A stretch of DNA of 64,000 bases from BRH-c54 sp965284565 (GTDB lineage: Bacteria; Bacteroidota; Bacteroidia; Flavobacteriales_E; Vicingaceae), in assembly GCA_965284565.1 (NCBI GenBank), contig OZ260100.1, positions 1,674,001 to 1,738,000 of the forward strand, read 5' to 3'. The notes under the pieces were generated by a model. That model was not told the origin of the DNA and searched no databases. It saw only the letters and a program-made list of their open reading frames with translations. Below are positions 16,490-25,693 of the stretch, piece after piece (the first letter of the stretch is position 1; each line of letters opens with the position of its first letter). The position numbers and the translations under genes are program-made.

Positions 16490-17485
16490 ATGGAGAATTA
16501 TACCGTAAAAATATTAGTTGTAAGATACAGTTCTATTGGAGATATTGTACTTACAACTCCTATAGTAAGATGCTTGAAACAACAGCTGGATGGCAATGTG
16601 GAAATTCATTATTTAACTAAAAAAAGCTATCGTTCTTTAGTAGAAAATAACCCTTACATCTCTAAAGTTCATACTATCGAAAAAAACAATAGTGAAGTTG
16701 CCGAACAGCTAAAAAATGAGGGTTTTCATTATATCATAGATTTACATAAAAATCTTCGCTCTAAAGGTATTTCCAGAAAATTGGGTACACTACGTTTTAC
16801 TTTCGATAAGCTAAATGTAAAAAAATGGTTGCTGACCAATTTTAAAATAAATTCTTTACCCGATATCCATATAGTTGACAGGTATTTTGAAGCAGTAAAA
16901 TCTTTAGGAGTTGAGAACGATGGTAAAGGCTTAGATTTTTTTCTTACGGATAATGATAAAGTAACTAACCTTCCGGAAACACATAATAATGGATATGTTA
17001 CCATAGCCATTGGAGCTCAATTTGCAACTAAGTGTTTACCTACAAATAAACTAGTGGAGTTGTGTAATTTAACTCAACAACCTATAATCTTAGCAGGAGG
17101 AAAGGAAGACGAACAAAAAGCCAATGAAATTATTAGGCAATCTTCTAATAAAAAGATATATAATGCTTGCGGCAAGTATTCTATTAATCAGTCGGCATTT
17201 ATTGTAAAAAACAGCCAAATCCTCATTACTCATGATACCGGATTAATGCATATTGGAGCAGCGTTTGGAGCAAATATTATTTCTATTTGGGGAAATACTG
17301 TTCCTGCGTTTGGAATGTACCCTTATCTGCCAAAAGAAAAATATGTAATTATAGAAAACAATAACCTTAACTGCCGACCATGTTCTAAAATAGGCTATGA
17401 TGCCTGTCCGAAAAAGCACTTTAAATGCATGAATGACTTAAGTATGCAAGAAGTGGTGGATAATTTATTAAGGATTAGAGATTAG
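16490..17485 (+). CDS. Glycosyltransferase family 9 (heptosyltransferase-like)
   Basis: The protein of 331 residues has the GT9 two-domain layout. It begins ILVVRYSSIGDIVLTTP, the typical heptosyltransferase nucleotide-sugar start. The C-terminal half shows ITHDTGLMHIGAAFG and the late Cys-rich CRPCSKIGYDACPKKHFKC. Members transfer heptose or related sugars to the lipopolysaccharide core; the donor here is unknown. The last codons (RIRD and stop) fall inside a repeat, GATTAGAGATTAGAAATTAG at 17473-17492. Confidence 0.88.
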   Translation: MENYTVKILVVRYSSIGDIVLTTPIVRCLKQQLDGNVEIHYLTKKSYRSLVENNPYISKVHTIEKNNSEVAEQLKNEGFHYIIDLHKNLRSKGISRKLGTLRFTFDKLNVKKWLLTNFKINSLPDIHIVDRYFEAVKSLGVENDGKGLDFFLTDNDKVTNLPETHNNGYVTIAIGAQFATKCLPTNKLVELCNLTQQPIILAGGKEDEQKANEIIRQSSNKKIYNACGKYSINQSAFIVKNSQILITHDTGLMHIGAAFGANIISIWGNTVPAFGMYPYLPKEKYVIIENNNLNCRPCSKIGYDACPKKHFKCMNDLSMQEVVDNLLRIRD

Positions 17486-17530
17486 AAATTAGTTGAGAGT
17501 ACTTAGAAGTACTTATGAGTATTTAGGAGT
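17473..17530 (+). repeat. Degenerate short direct repeats at the 3' end of the GT9 gene
   Basis: GATTAGAGATTAGAAATTAG (17473-17492) spans the stop codon. It is followed by the 10-nt units ACTTAGAAGT, ACTTATGAGT and ATTTAGGAGT at 17501-17530. The same two families recur at 41601, 50244, 51166, 52781 and 55026. Confidence 0.75.
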
Positions 17531-17997
17531 TTGAAATTGGTTGAGATGTTTTGTGAGTTTAGAAAACTTCCACTATGATGAGGACCGACCTTTGATTAAT
17601 TTAGCTAGTTTTCTTGAGGTTACAATTTAGTGAGGGCTTTGTGGAAGCAATCCTTGAACTACGAAAATAAAAAAAAGAACAGGCGTTAGTGCCTTTTACT
17701 TGGTAGCTAAAAACAAAACAGTTTCAGGGCTTGGGTTGTGTGGTAAATTTAACCGCTTAGAAAACCATAAATTAATCAGCAGTCTTGATTTTTTGCTTCT
17801 TTTGTATTAAGATAAAAGAAGAGCAAATATTCCAGTTTTCTGAAAACCAATCAATATTAGTACTAAACTTTCCTCCAATATAAAAGATTCCCGATAATTT
17901 TTCCGTTGCACTCCAAAATTTCGAGAATGACGGTTAAGTGGACTTTGTGCGTTGGAAACTCCTCCCTTTCGGAGAGGTTGGGAGGGGCTAGGGGCTT
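17531..17997. other. Gene-free spacer with repeat remnants
   Basis: I see no credible gene here. The stretch contains an inverted repeat at 17793-17826 (TTGCTTCTTTT / AAAAGAAGAGCAA). It also holds a GC-richer imperfect palindrome at 17961-17985 (CCTCCC / GGGAGG), which continues as GGGGCTAGGGGC up to the stop of the next gene. The base composition is less AT-biased than neighbouring spacers. It looks like accumulated intergenic repeat elements. Confidence 0.6.
17793..17826. repeat. Inverted repeat TTGCTTCTTTT ... AAAAGAAGAGCAA
   Basis: The two arms pair with one bulge around a loop of about 10 nt. There is no T-run on either strand after the stem that would make it a clear terminator. Confidence 0.5.
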
Positions 17998-18309
17998 TTA
18001 ATAAAACAAATAGTAAGTAAGAGCAAGCAAAATACCCACATAAATAAGTACACGTTTGTTAATCATACCAGTATTATTTCTTCTAGCGTAGCCATTTCCC
18101 CAATCTTCTCTAATTCTCGATTGATATGCAGAATTGCTGTATTCTGAAGCGCTTGTTGGATTTTTTTCGTTTTCAAGTTCTTTTTTTATTTGAGCTACTC
18201 GCTTATCCAATTTTTCTTTACGCTCATCATAATAACGTGGGGTGTATTCAAACTGTGTAGGTCTTTTGGTATAAATACCAAACATTTTAGGGATTCTTGG
18301 TGCTTGCAT
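17998..18309 (-). CDS. Small C-terminally membrane-anchored protein
   Basis: The protein of 103 residues has a soluble, charged N-terminal part with FEYTPRYYDERKEKLDKR at about 19-36, and one C-terminal membrane helix (about 86-102, RVLIYVGILLALTYYLF). A short YTPRYY motif with a tail anchor occurs in a small conserved Bacteroidota family that is sometimes labelled riboflavin synthase beta in databases through neighbourhood; nothing in this sequence supports that activity. Function unknown. Confidence 0.75.
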   Translation of the reverse strand: MQAPRIPKMFGIYTKRPTQFEYTPRYYDERKEKLDKRVAQIKKELENEKNPTSASEYSNSAYQSRIREDWGNGYARRNNTGMINKRVLIYVGILLALTYYLFY

Positions 18310-18380
18310 AATTCAGAAAATTTATAACTACTAAATTACTAACTTTTGATTAGAGTTTTTAGTGTATGTTTTTGAAATAT

Positions 18381-20891
18381 TTAATAATCGTATATATGTT
18401 CGATTACGAAATTGTTCTTTTTTGAGTATTGAATAAATGGCAATAGTTTATTAACAGGGAGAAAATATACAACTCTTTTTAAATCTTTTTTTGATACAAT
18501 ACTTGATTCATAAAGAGCTGAATAACCATCAAATTGTAAATCAATATTTTTATCGGTTATTATAGAAACAGCAATCTCATCATTGCCACTAATATTATGA
18601 ATGATGATGTTTTTATTGGATATTTCTATTAATGTTTTTGTAAATTCACCCCATCTTGGGATACTAATAATTTGTCTTTCATCTTGAATTTTTATAGTTT
18701 TTATATTATTGTGTAATGATAAAGAATTTTCGTCAGATGAAATTAAAAGATAAATATCTGTTGTTGGAGCTTCATAACTAGCTGTTGCAGCCCATTCAAT
18801 TAATTGGGCATAAAATGCTTTGAATGAAAATTCTATAGTAAAGAAAATAGTTCGCTCCCATTTGCGAAGAAAGCTAGCGTTTGATTGATCTGAGCTAATC
18901 CAAACTTTCTTTATCCAAGGCATGAATTCAAATTCATACCATGCAGTATTGTAGATAAAATCACTATAAGCTCTGTGTGCTTTAATTATTGTTTTTTCTT
19001 GTTCAGATATTTTGTTGTTTGCAAATAATCCAAATAATTTGCCAATAGTGTTTTCATAAATAATTTTAAAAGCATACTCCATAGTTATACTAACTCCAAT
19101 AACGTTAAGCATTGTTGTGTATTCTTCATTTTCTGGATAGCCTTCGGAAACAAGTTTTATAGATCTGTCATAGAGTTTCCAATATTCATCAATTGAAGCG
19201 TAATAAGGAAAATCAGAAGGGTTTTTTCCTTCTTCAAGATAGTCTGCAAATTCTTTAGGATTATAAACTAAATACCATTCAGGAATTGTTAAAATAGTTT
19301 GTTCTTCAGATCTGTTATAATCGTTGATGTTATTTTTTTCTTTTTCAATTTGTTTTAATGTATATGGATTATATTTATCTAACAGTTGATTGTTAAATCT
19401 GTTAGCAGTATCTAATTTAGCTTTTAGATTAAAGTATTTTTCAGCGTTAGGGTATCCTTTTTTGAATTGGGAAATTGAAGCGTGGGGTTGATAAGGAAGA
19501 TACCAACTTCCGTACACACTTAGTATTGCTTCGGTCATTTCTGTAGTCCAATCATGTACTATTTTTTTTGATGTGTCATCTGTCCCTTGTTTGTAATACA
19601 CAACAAAAGCAAAAACTTCTTCTTTAGCCCAAGATAAATATGATTCATCATCAGGAAATGCATGTCGCAATGAGATATTGATAACATTTACATTGTATTT
19701 ATCATAAATAGCTTTCATTTTTGGGATAAATACTTTAATATTATTAACAGGAATAAAGTATTCTTGAAGTACATAGGTGTTACTTTCTCTTGATGAAGGT
19801 TCTAATTCTTTAACATCATAACTTGCTTCTTTATTTCTCCAAACAACTTTTTCTGAGCTGTAGATATATGGGTCAATTATACTTCTTCTAAACCATTTTC
19901 CAAAATCTCCCCAAGATACTAATTCAACAAGTTTAGGTTCTATCCAATAATTTTCATTTTCTGAAGTAATTCTTTTCTCATCAGTTAATTCTTTATTGGT
20001 TTTTTCCCATGAAACATTATTTACTTCATCATAGTGAGGGGGATAGAGATCTCCATTTTGAAAAACAATGTTTTTGTTATTTCTAATACTATCATTAAAA
20101 AATTCATTAAAATTATCCACAGATACTGTATTTGTTTGTCTTTCAACTTTAACATTATCAACAAGTTGTAAGGTGGCTTCAGTTATCACACCAATGCCTC
20201 CATATCCACCAATAGCTGCTTTAAAAATTTCTAAATTTTTATTTCTATTAGCAGTTATTTTATCTCCATTTGCGGTAATTATTTTTATTTCTAAAACTGA
20301 AGAAATAATTGGACCATGACCAATATATCTTCCATGACAATTTACAGACAAAGAACCTCCTACTGAAAAGTTAGCATAGGTTTGCATAATTTTTACAGAA
20401 AAATCATGAGGATCAATTATTTTTTGAAGATCTCGCCAAATCATTCCTGATTGAACAGTTATTTGTTTATTCTCAGTATCTAGATTTATTAATTTATTAA
20501 AAGAACTCATGTCTATGTGAAGGCTGTTTTCATAAGCTGTTTGCCCTCCCATACTGAATTTTCCTCCTCCAATTGAGATTGGTCCTTTTGTTGATTTTAT
20601 TGCATTTATTATTTCTTCATCTGTTTTAGGTTGAATAATTTTATTTACTTGTATTGGATTGATTTTGGTGATATCATTTATTAGTTTGTTAGTTAGTACC
20701 GTGTTAAAGTTCGAGTCTCCAGACACCTTAATAAGTAATATAACAAATAAGAAAAATCCGACTAAAGAATAAAAAGGGAAAGCATATCTTTTTTTACTAT
20801 TGAGAAGTAATAAGAAATCTTTTAGTAGTCTTAAAATAGACTTTAACAATAAAGTTAATTTTGAAACTATGTAAATTAATGGTTTTTTCAT
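18381..20891 (-). CDS. Membrane-anchored FAD-binding oxidoreductase with unusual C-terminal half
   Basis: The protein has 836 residues. A basic N terminus is followed by one clear membrane helix at about 41-59. Residues about 80-250 form a PCMH-type FAD domain: SIGGGKFSMGGQT, then SVGGSLSVNCHGRYIGHGP and a late GGYGGIGVITEATL. The GGGHS motif that carries the covalent flavin link in aldonolactone oxidases is here GGGKFS, so FAD is probably not bound covalently through that site. Residues about 250-500 resemble the substrate domain of such oxidases. The last 300 residues (from about NRSEEQTILTIPEWYLVY) are a separate region I cannot assign. It lies 12 nt behind the methyltransferase-like gene, so the two form an operon. 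Confidence 0.75.
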   Translation of the reverse strand: MKKPLIYIVSKLTLLLKSILRLLKDFLLLLNSKKRYAFPFYSLVGFFLFVILLIKVSGDSNFNTVLTNKLINDITKINPIQVNKIIQPKTDEEIINAIKSTKGPISIGGGKFSMGGQTAYENSLHIDMSSFNKLINLDTENKQITVQSGMIWRDLQKIIDPHDFSVKIMQTYANFSVGGSLSVNCHGRYIGHGPIISSVLEIKIITANGDKITANRNKNLEIFKAAIGGYGGIGVITEATLQLVDNVKVERQTNTVSVDNFNEFFNDSIRNNKNIVFQNGDLYPPHYDEVNNVSWEKTNKELTDEKRITSENENYWIEPKLVELVSWGDFGKWFRRSIIDPYIYSSEKVVWRNKEASYDVKELEPSSRESNTYVLQEYFIPVNNIKVFIPKMKAIYDKYNVNVINISLRHAFPDDESYLSWAKEEVFAFVVYYKQGTDDTSKKIVHDWTTEMTEAILSVYGSWYLPYQPHASISQFKKGYPNAEKYFNLKAKLDTANRFNNQLLDKYNPYTLKQIEKEKNNINDYNRSEEQTILTIPEWYLVYNPKEFADYLEEGKNPSDFPYYASIDEYWKLYDRSIKLVSEGYPENEEYTTMLNVIGVSITMEYAFKIIYENTIGKLFGLFANNKISEQEKTIIKAHRAYSDFIYNTAWYEFEFMPWIKKVWISSDQSNASFLRKWERTIFFTIEFSFKAFYAQLIEWAATASYEAPTTDIYLLISSDENSLSLHNNIKTIKIQDERQIISIPRWGEFTKTLIEISNKNIIIHNISGNDEIAVSIITDKNIDLQFDGYSALYESSIVSKKDLKRVVYFLPVNKLLPFIQYSKKNNFVIEHIYDY

Positions 20892-20903
20892 GAAAGGGGG
20901 AGG

Positions 20904-21845
20904 TTAAATTTTTGTAAAAAGCATTAATGCATTTTTGGTAGGGTCTCCGTCTTGAAATAAAGTCTTTTCTTCAAATTTAAAGCCTATTTTTTCTACAAAA
21001 TGACATATAAAGTCTAAAGAATAGAAATTTCGAGTTTCATTACTGTTATATTCCCAACTTTCATTTGTACCCATATTAAAAACATCATGAGCTAAGGCAA
21101 CTAATGTTTTTTGATTTTCCGTGTCACAATCATGGTCTCGTAATATTAGTTTTCCTCCTATTCTCATGGTATCTCTGATAGATGAAATAAAAGAAATTCT
21201 TAAGTCAATAGGACAATGATGAAAACCAATATATACGGTTACTAAATCTATACTTTCTTTTTTTATTAGACTTGAATATTGTGTTTTGTAATCAGTCATA
21301 GGGATATATTTAGCTCCTATACAAATTTGCCCTCTATCAATCATTTCTGTCAATGAGTATCCAGGTTCTCTTCCATCGGCATAATACCTTTCTCCTTCAA
21401 TGGTTACTTTTTCTTCTAAGTAGTCTAAATATCTTCCTGACGAACCGATTTCTAAATAACCAGTAAACTTTTTATTTTCACCTAATAAGCTAATAGATTG
21501 CTTAGCCATTTCATCTTTTTGTTTAAACAAAGAAGGGAGTTTGTGGCTAAATGAAGCAAATAACGGAGTAATTTCGTCTAGCCTTGATTGAGTCTCAAGG
21601 TAGATGTCTTTATCGTTATCTTTTTCTTTAGTGACTTCTGAAATTAATTCATGAAAATCTTTTTCTGGAAATAGATTAAATACATTCTTTAAGAATTTGA
21701 AAAATTCTTTTTTTAGATTGCTATCAGAGTATATTTTTTTAAAATTACTTTTAATTGATTTTACTGTAGTAATTATGCTTGAAGGGAAAGCAGTAAGGGG
21801 TATTAAACCGAATAATATTGTTTTTATAAAAAATCTCCTTTGCAT
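20904..21845 (-). CDS. Methyltransferase-like protein with Tat-type signal
   Basis: The 313-residue protein starts MQRRFFIKTILFGLIPLTAF. RRFFIK fits the twin-arginine consensus RRxFLK and is followed by a hydrophobic stretch. The C-terminal part looks like a class I SAM-dependent methyltransferase: LEIGSSGRYLDYLEE as the nucleotide-binding loop, then DLVTVYIGFHH and a GGKLILRDHD strand. SAM is not expected outside the cytoplasm, so either the signal acts as a membrane anchor or the fold has lost methyl transfer. The FAD oxidoreductase follows 12 nt downstream. A -7 element lies at 21867-21874 on the minus strand. Confidence 0.7.
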   Translation of the reverse strand: MQRRFFIKTILFGLIPLTAFPSSIITTVKSIKSNFKKIYSDSNLKKEFFKFLKNVFNLFPEKDFHELISEVTKEKDNDKDIYLETQSRLDEITPLFASFSHKLPSLFKQKDEMAKQSISLLGENKKFTGYLEIGSSGRYLDYLEEKVTIEGERYYADGREPGYSLTEMIDRGQICIGAKYIPMTDYKTQYSSLIKKESIDLVTVYIGFHHCPIDLRISFISSIRDTMRIGGKLILRDHDCDTENQKTLVALAHDVFNMGTNESWEYNSNETRNFYSLDFICHFVEKIGFKFEEKTLFQDGDPTKNALMLFTKI

Positions 21846-21866
21846 AATCTATTGGTTAATTTTTTT

Positions 21867-21874
21867 CAAATATA
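21867..21874 (-). promoter_or_regulatory. -7 promoter element of the methyltransferase/FAD oxidase pair
   Basis: TATATTTG on the minus strand matches TAnnTTTG and lies 21 nt upstream of the ATG at 21845. No -33 element is clear. Confidence 0.45.
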
Positions 21875-21909
21875 CAGATTATGTTATTTAAATATTTTTT
21901 GATTAAGAA

Positions 21910-22578
21910 TTAACTCTCTCCTTCCCATTCTTTATAAAACTCTTCTAAAAACTGCTCCATAAATTGATGGCGGTGAACTGCCATGGCTTTACCTGTTGTA
22001 GTATTCATCCTGTCCTTTAGCAATAATAGTTTTTCGTAAAAATGGTTGATTGTAGGAGCTGCACTGTTTTTATATTCTTCTTTACTCATGCTTAAGTTGG
22101 GTTGGATATTGGGATTGTAAATAGCTCTGTTTTTAAAACCTCCATAATTAAAAGTCCTAGCAATTCCAATAGCTCCCATAGCATCTAGTCTGTCAGCATC
22201 TTGTATAACAGCTAATTCGGTAGAAGTAAATGCTTGTTTAAAATTTCCTCCTTTAAACGAAATGTGTTGGATAATTTTTTCAACATGCATAATAAGTTCT
22301 TCTTCCACAGAAATGGATTGCAAAAATTCACGAGCCTTTTTCGGACCAATACTTTCGTCACCATTATTAAATTTAGCATCAGCAATGTCATGCAGTAAAG
22401 CTCCTAATTCAACCACCATTAGGTTTGTTTTTTCTGTTGCTGCAATTTTTTTAGCCAATTGCCACACCCTGTAAATATGCCACCAATCGTGTCCGCCTTC
22501 AGCATTGGTTAAGGTTTCTTTTACAAATTTTACCGTTTGTTCTATTATTTCCTGATGAGTCATTTTCTGATGAAACAA
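21910..22578 (-). CDS. HD-domain phosphohydrolase (YedJ-like)
   Basis: The protein of up to 222 residues shows the metal-binding pattern of the HD superfamily: HDWWHIYRV, GALLHDIADAKF and DADRLDAMGAIGIAR. This is the layout of the YedJ/YpgQ group of small phosphohydrolases, which may act on nucleotides; the substrate is unknown. Two starts are possible: the ATG at 22578 (MFHQKMTHQ) or the ATG at 22563 (MTHQEIIEQ). Homologues usually begin close to the second. It stands alone between the FAD oxidase pair and the M1 peptidase. Confidence 0.85.
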   Translation of the reverse strand: MFHQKMTHQEIIEQTVKFVKETLTNAEGGHDWWHIYRVWQLAKKIAATEKTNLMVVELGALLHDIADAKFNNGDESIGPKKAREFLQSISVEEELIMHVEKIIQHISFKGGNFKQAFTSTELAVIQDADRLDAMGAIGIARTFNYGGFKNRAIYNPNIQPNLSMSKEEYKNSAAPTINHFYEKLLLLKDRMNTTTGKAMAVHRHQFMEQFLEEFYKEWEGES

Positions 22579-22635
22579 ATATTAATATTAAACTATTTAA
22601 GTTGAATGATTTTTTATGCAAAGAAAATTTTATTA

Positions 22636-25600
22636 TTACATATCAAATTTTCTAATCAATTCAAATGGCTGTATCAATTTTAAATTTAACACAAACCTAA
22701 TTTTCTCATCATATTTTAGCTGATTCAACTCTCCAGATGAAGTTATTGGAAAATATACTTCAAAAAAATCAGGAATCACATTTATCGCTACTCCAAAATT
22801 GTAAGCAAAATCGGACACTCTATCCACTTCATTACCTAAGAAATCGCGAGTAAGTGTTGCTGCCATCCCTACATCGGCATACAAACTAAGATGTTTTGTA
22901 AACAAACTACTTTCTATATTTACTGTGTTCATCCATTTATTGGCTTGCATAAATTGACCTTGAGATTCAGGAATTACAGGATTTCTAAAACCTCCATCTA
23001 ATATAGCTATTTGTTGATTAAACCTTCCAACATCATTTCTACCCATAAACAATTCATTATACATATAGTCTGATGCTTCTATTCCGTAAAAATTATAGTT
23101 GAATCTGCTATTTTTTTGTTCATCGCTATTGTATAAAAACCTTCCAACAAAAAACCTAAAACTTAAGCCTGTTCCAGGTTTTTTATATGCAAATTTATAA
23201 TGAGCTTCAACATTTAATTTTACAAAATTTTGATGTTGTTGCACGTTTCCTCTCAACATATAAGGATTGATGGGATGTTTACTTTTTATGCCAACAATAA
23301 TATTATTGATGTAGAAATAACCTAAGGTATCTTTATAAAGTACATTACCATTTTCATCTCTTTTGCTAAAATCTGTATTTTCTTCAAAAATATTCACAAA
23401 CTCATAGCTAAAAAATGTGCTAGTGAATTGGCGTGCACGTTTTTTCTTAAAGTCAATTTCCACACGTGGGTTTAGTTTGTAGTATTTCAATTGTTGTTCA
23501 CCATAATTGAGGTAGGTAAAAGATTTTGCACTTGCTCCTATTGCCAAATCCTGAATAAATGTATTGGGCATAATGTGATAAAAAGCGGAAGCATAACCAT
23601 TAATTTCATTGGTTTCGAAGGAATATAATGGTGCTAAAATATATTCAAACTTTTTAGATGGAATTAAAGAATTATAAAAAGCCATCCCTATCATAAACTT
23701 ATCATTATTATTCCAACCTGCTATAGGTGAGAAAAACAATTGTGTTTTATCAGGATTTTCTATACTTCCCACCCACTGTAAGCGTAGCGGCTCCATAGTT
23801 TTAAAAAAACCTTTAGCTTTTAGTGTATTATTTTGTCTGTTGATTTCAGGAATATTTTTTTCAGCATCAATTTTATAGCTATCATAATCGCCTTTTTCAA
23901 AAGGAACAAAATCTTTTTTAGCAATAAGCTCATACCATTGTGTAGCTACAATTTTTCCATCTTTCATTCCAGAAACAGAGAAAGGTCCGTTTATTTTTCC
24001 ATTGTTTTTAATTTTTAACAACGGGTTTCCAAGTGTATCAGTTTTTGCTCTGGTAATTTTATAATCTATTTTTTTGGTGGTTTTAATCATATCATCAAAA
24101 AACCAATCGAGATTTTCGCCTGTTTCTTCTTCAAAAATTTTCCTTAAATCTTTTGGCTGTGGATGTTTAAATTTCCACTCCAGAAAATAGCGTTGCATAC
24201 ATTTATCAAACTTTTCCTCTCCCAAATAATTCATCAAATAATCAAAAGCAATAGCAGATTTTGAGTAAACAATTCCTCCATAATTTAAAGGAGTATATTC
24301 AGCTGCTGCTAATTCTATAGGTTGGTCTTTGTTTCTTTTAGCATTTAACAAATAAGCTAATTCGTATTGGTGCTTATGTGGGTGACTCGCCAAATCGAAC
24401 CATTTAAAAACTTTTTCATTTTTATCATCAAGCTCTCCAACTAACAATCTTTCGGGATATTTTGTTTTTACATATCTCAACTCATTAAACGAATTGATGC
24501 CTTCATCCATCCATGGGTGTAAGCGTTCGTTTGTTCCTAAAATACCATAAAACCAATTATGTCCTACTTCATGCATAATTACAGTCTCTAATGCAAAAGC
24601 ATCTCCCGACTCTCCAATTACAGTAACGTTAGGATATTCCATTCCAGCTCCTGCACTTAAAGCCCCATCAACGGCAGTAACATGTTTGTAAGGATAATCG
24701 CCATTCCACAAAGAATAATAGTAAGTAGCATCATTAAGGTATTCAATACTTTTCTTCCATAAATCAGCTTCGTTGTTGGTAAACATTGCCCAAGTCGTTA
24801 CTATTTCTTTCGAATTAGGCAACTCCACTTCTCCTTTTAAAATATGGTATCTTTTATCTGCAAACCAAGCAAAATCATGCACTTTTTCCTGATGATAATG
24901 TAAGGTTTTCATTTCTGTAGCTGACTCTGGAAAAGTAATATCACCTTCAAACACATCAATAGTAGCAGTATAATTAGCAATACTATCCATCCATTTCATT
25001 TCTTCATCACCATTTACTAAATCTCCTGTAGCTCCAACTCTATAGTTTTTTGGCAAAGTAATATGCACATCAAAAGTTCCGTATTCGGAATAAAACTCTC
25101 CCTGATTTAGGTAAGGCATTTGATGCCAACCATTTTGGTCATAAACAGCAGGTTTAGGATACCACTGTGTAATTTGATAGGATTCTCCCATGTGTCCCAA
25201 ACGAGAAAAAATTCCTAATGGCAATTTTACACTAAAAGGCGTATAAATTTCTACTGACTCCCCAGGTAAAAGTGGTTCTGGTAAATAAACAATTGCAACA
25301 TCCTCATGTTCTTCAGTAATAGTCCAAATAGCAATTTCACCATTCACTTTAAATTCTAGTCCATCAATAAATCCCAAATGCCTTTCATGAGAAAAATACA
25401 ACATGGTATTATCTTCTTCTAAAAATTGCTGAGTTAACGCTGTTTTATGGTTTTTGTAGGCATTTGGCCATAAATGGAAATAAATATAGTTGAGTGTTTT
25501 ATTTGAATTATTCTTATAAAGAATCGTTTCATTGCCATCTAACTGATGTAATTCATCATTAAGTGTTACATTAATTTCATAACTTACTTCTTGCTGGAAA

Positions 25601-25671
25601 TAGTTTGAGTCGGGCTGTGCTACAAGCTCGGTAAATAATAAAAAAAGCGATAGTCCTAGTAGGAATTTCAT
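22636..25671 (-). CDS. M1 family zinc metallopeptidase, exported
   Basis: The 1011-residue protein begins with a Sec signal peptide (MKFLLGLSLFLLFTELVAQ). The gluzincin motif HEVGH is at 367-371 with the third zinc ligand Glu390 in WMDEG. The exopeptidase-type motif appears as GAGMEYPN upstream. The N-terminal 300 residues form the beta-sandwich expected of M1 aminopeptidases. The last 350 residues are strand-rich (repeated aromatic-ended segments) and look like an outer-membrane or surface-associated extension. It probably trims peptides at the cell envelope. It follows the CNNM gene by 22 nt and may share its transcript. Confidence 0.9.
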   Translation of the reverse strand: MKFLLGLSLFLLFTELVAQPDSNYFQQEVSYEINVTLNDELHQLDGNETILYKNNSNKTLNYIYFHLWPNAYKNHKTALTQQFLEEDNTMLYFSHERHLGFIDGLEFKVNGEIAIWTITEEHEDVAIVYLPEPLLPGESVEIYTPFSVKLPLGIFSRLGHMGESYQITQWYPKPAVYDQNGWHQMPYLNQGEFYSEYGTFDVHITLPKNYRVGATGDLVNGDEEMKWMDSIANYTATIDVFEGDITFPESATEMKTLHYHQEKVHDFAWFADKRYHILKGEVELPNSKEIVTTWAMFTNNEADLWKKSIEYLNDATYYYSLWNGDYPYKHVTAVDGALSAGAGMEYPNVTVIGESGDAFALETVIMHEVGHNWFYGILGTNERLHPWMDEGINSFNELRYVKTKYPERLLVGELDDKNEKVFKWFDLASHPHKHQYELAYLLNAKRNKDQPIELAAAEYTPLNYGGIVYSKSAIAFDYLMNYLGEEKFDKCMQRYFLEWKFKHPQPKDLRKIFEEETGENLDWFFDDMIKTTKKIDYKITRAKTDTLGNPLLKIKNNGKINGPFSVSGMKDGKIVATQWYELIAKKDFVPFEKGDYDSYKIDAEKNIPEINRQNNTLKAKGFFKTMEPLRLQWVGSIENPDKTQLFFSPIAGWNNNDKFMIGMAFYNSLIPSKKFEYILAPLYSFETNEINGYASAFYHIMPNTFIQDLAIGASAKSFTYLNYGEQQLKYYKLNPRVEIDFKKKRARQFTSTFFSYEFVNIFEENTDFSKRDENGNVLYKDTLGYFYINNIIVGIKSKHPINPYMLRGNVQQHQNFVKLNVEAHYKFAYKKPGTGLSFRFFVGRFLYNSDEQKNSRFNYNFYGIEASDYMYNELFMGRNDVGRFNQQIAILDGGFRNPVIPESQGQFMQANKWMNTVNIESSLFTKHLSLYADVGMAATLTRDFLGNEVDRVSDFAYNFGVAINVIPDFFEVYFPITSSGELNQLKYDEKIRFVLNLKLIQPFELIRKFDM

Positions 25672-25693
25672 TATTAATCTTTAGAAGAAAAAT

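Noticed and set aside
17473..17530. CRISPR array at the repeat-rich 17.5-kb spacer
   Set aside because: Repeats are short, degenerate and without constant unique spacers; no cas genes in the window.
17998..18309. Riboflavin synthase beta label for the small tail-anchored protein
   Set aside because: No lumazine synthase motif is present; the label seems to come from database neighbourhood.
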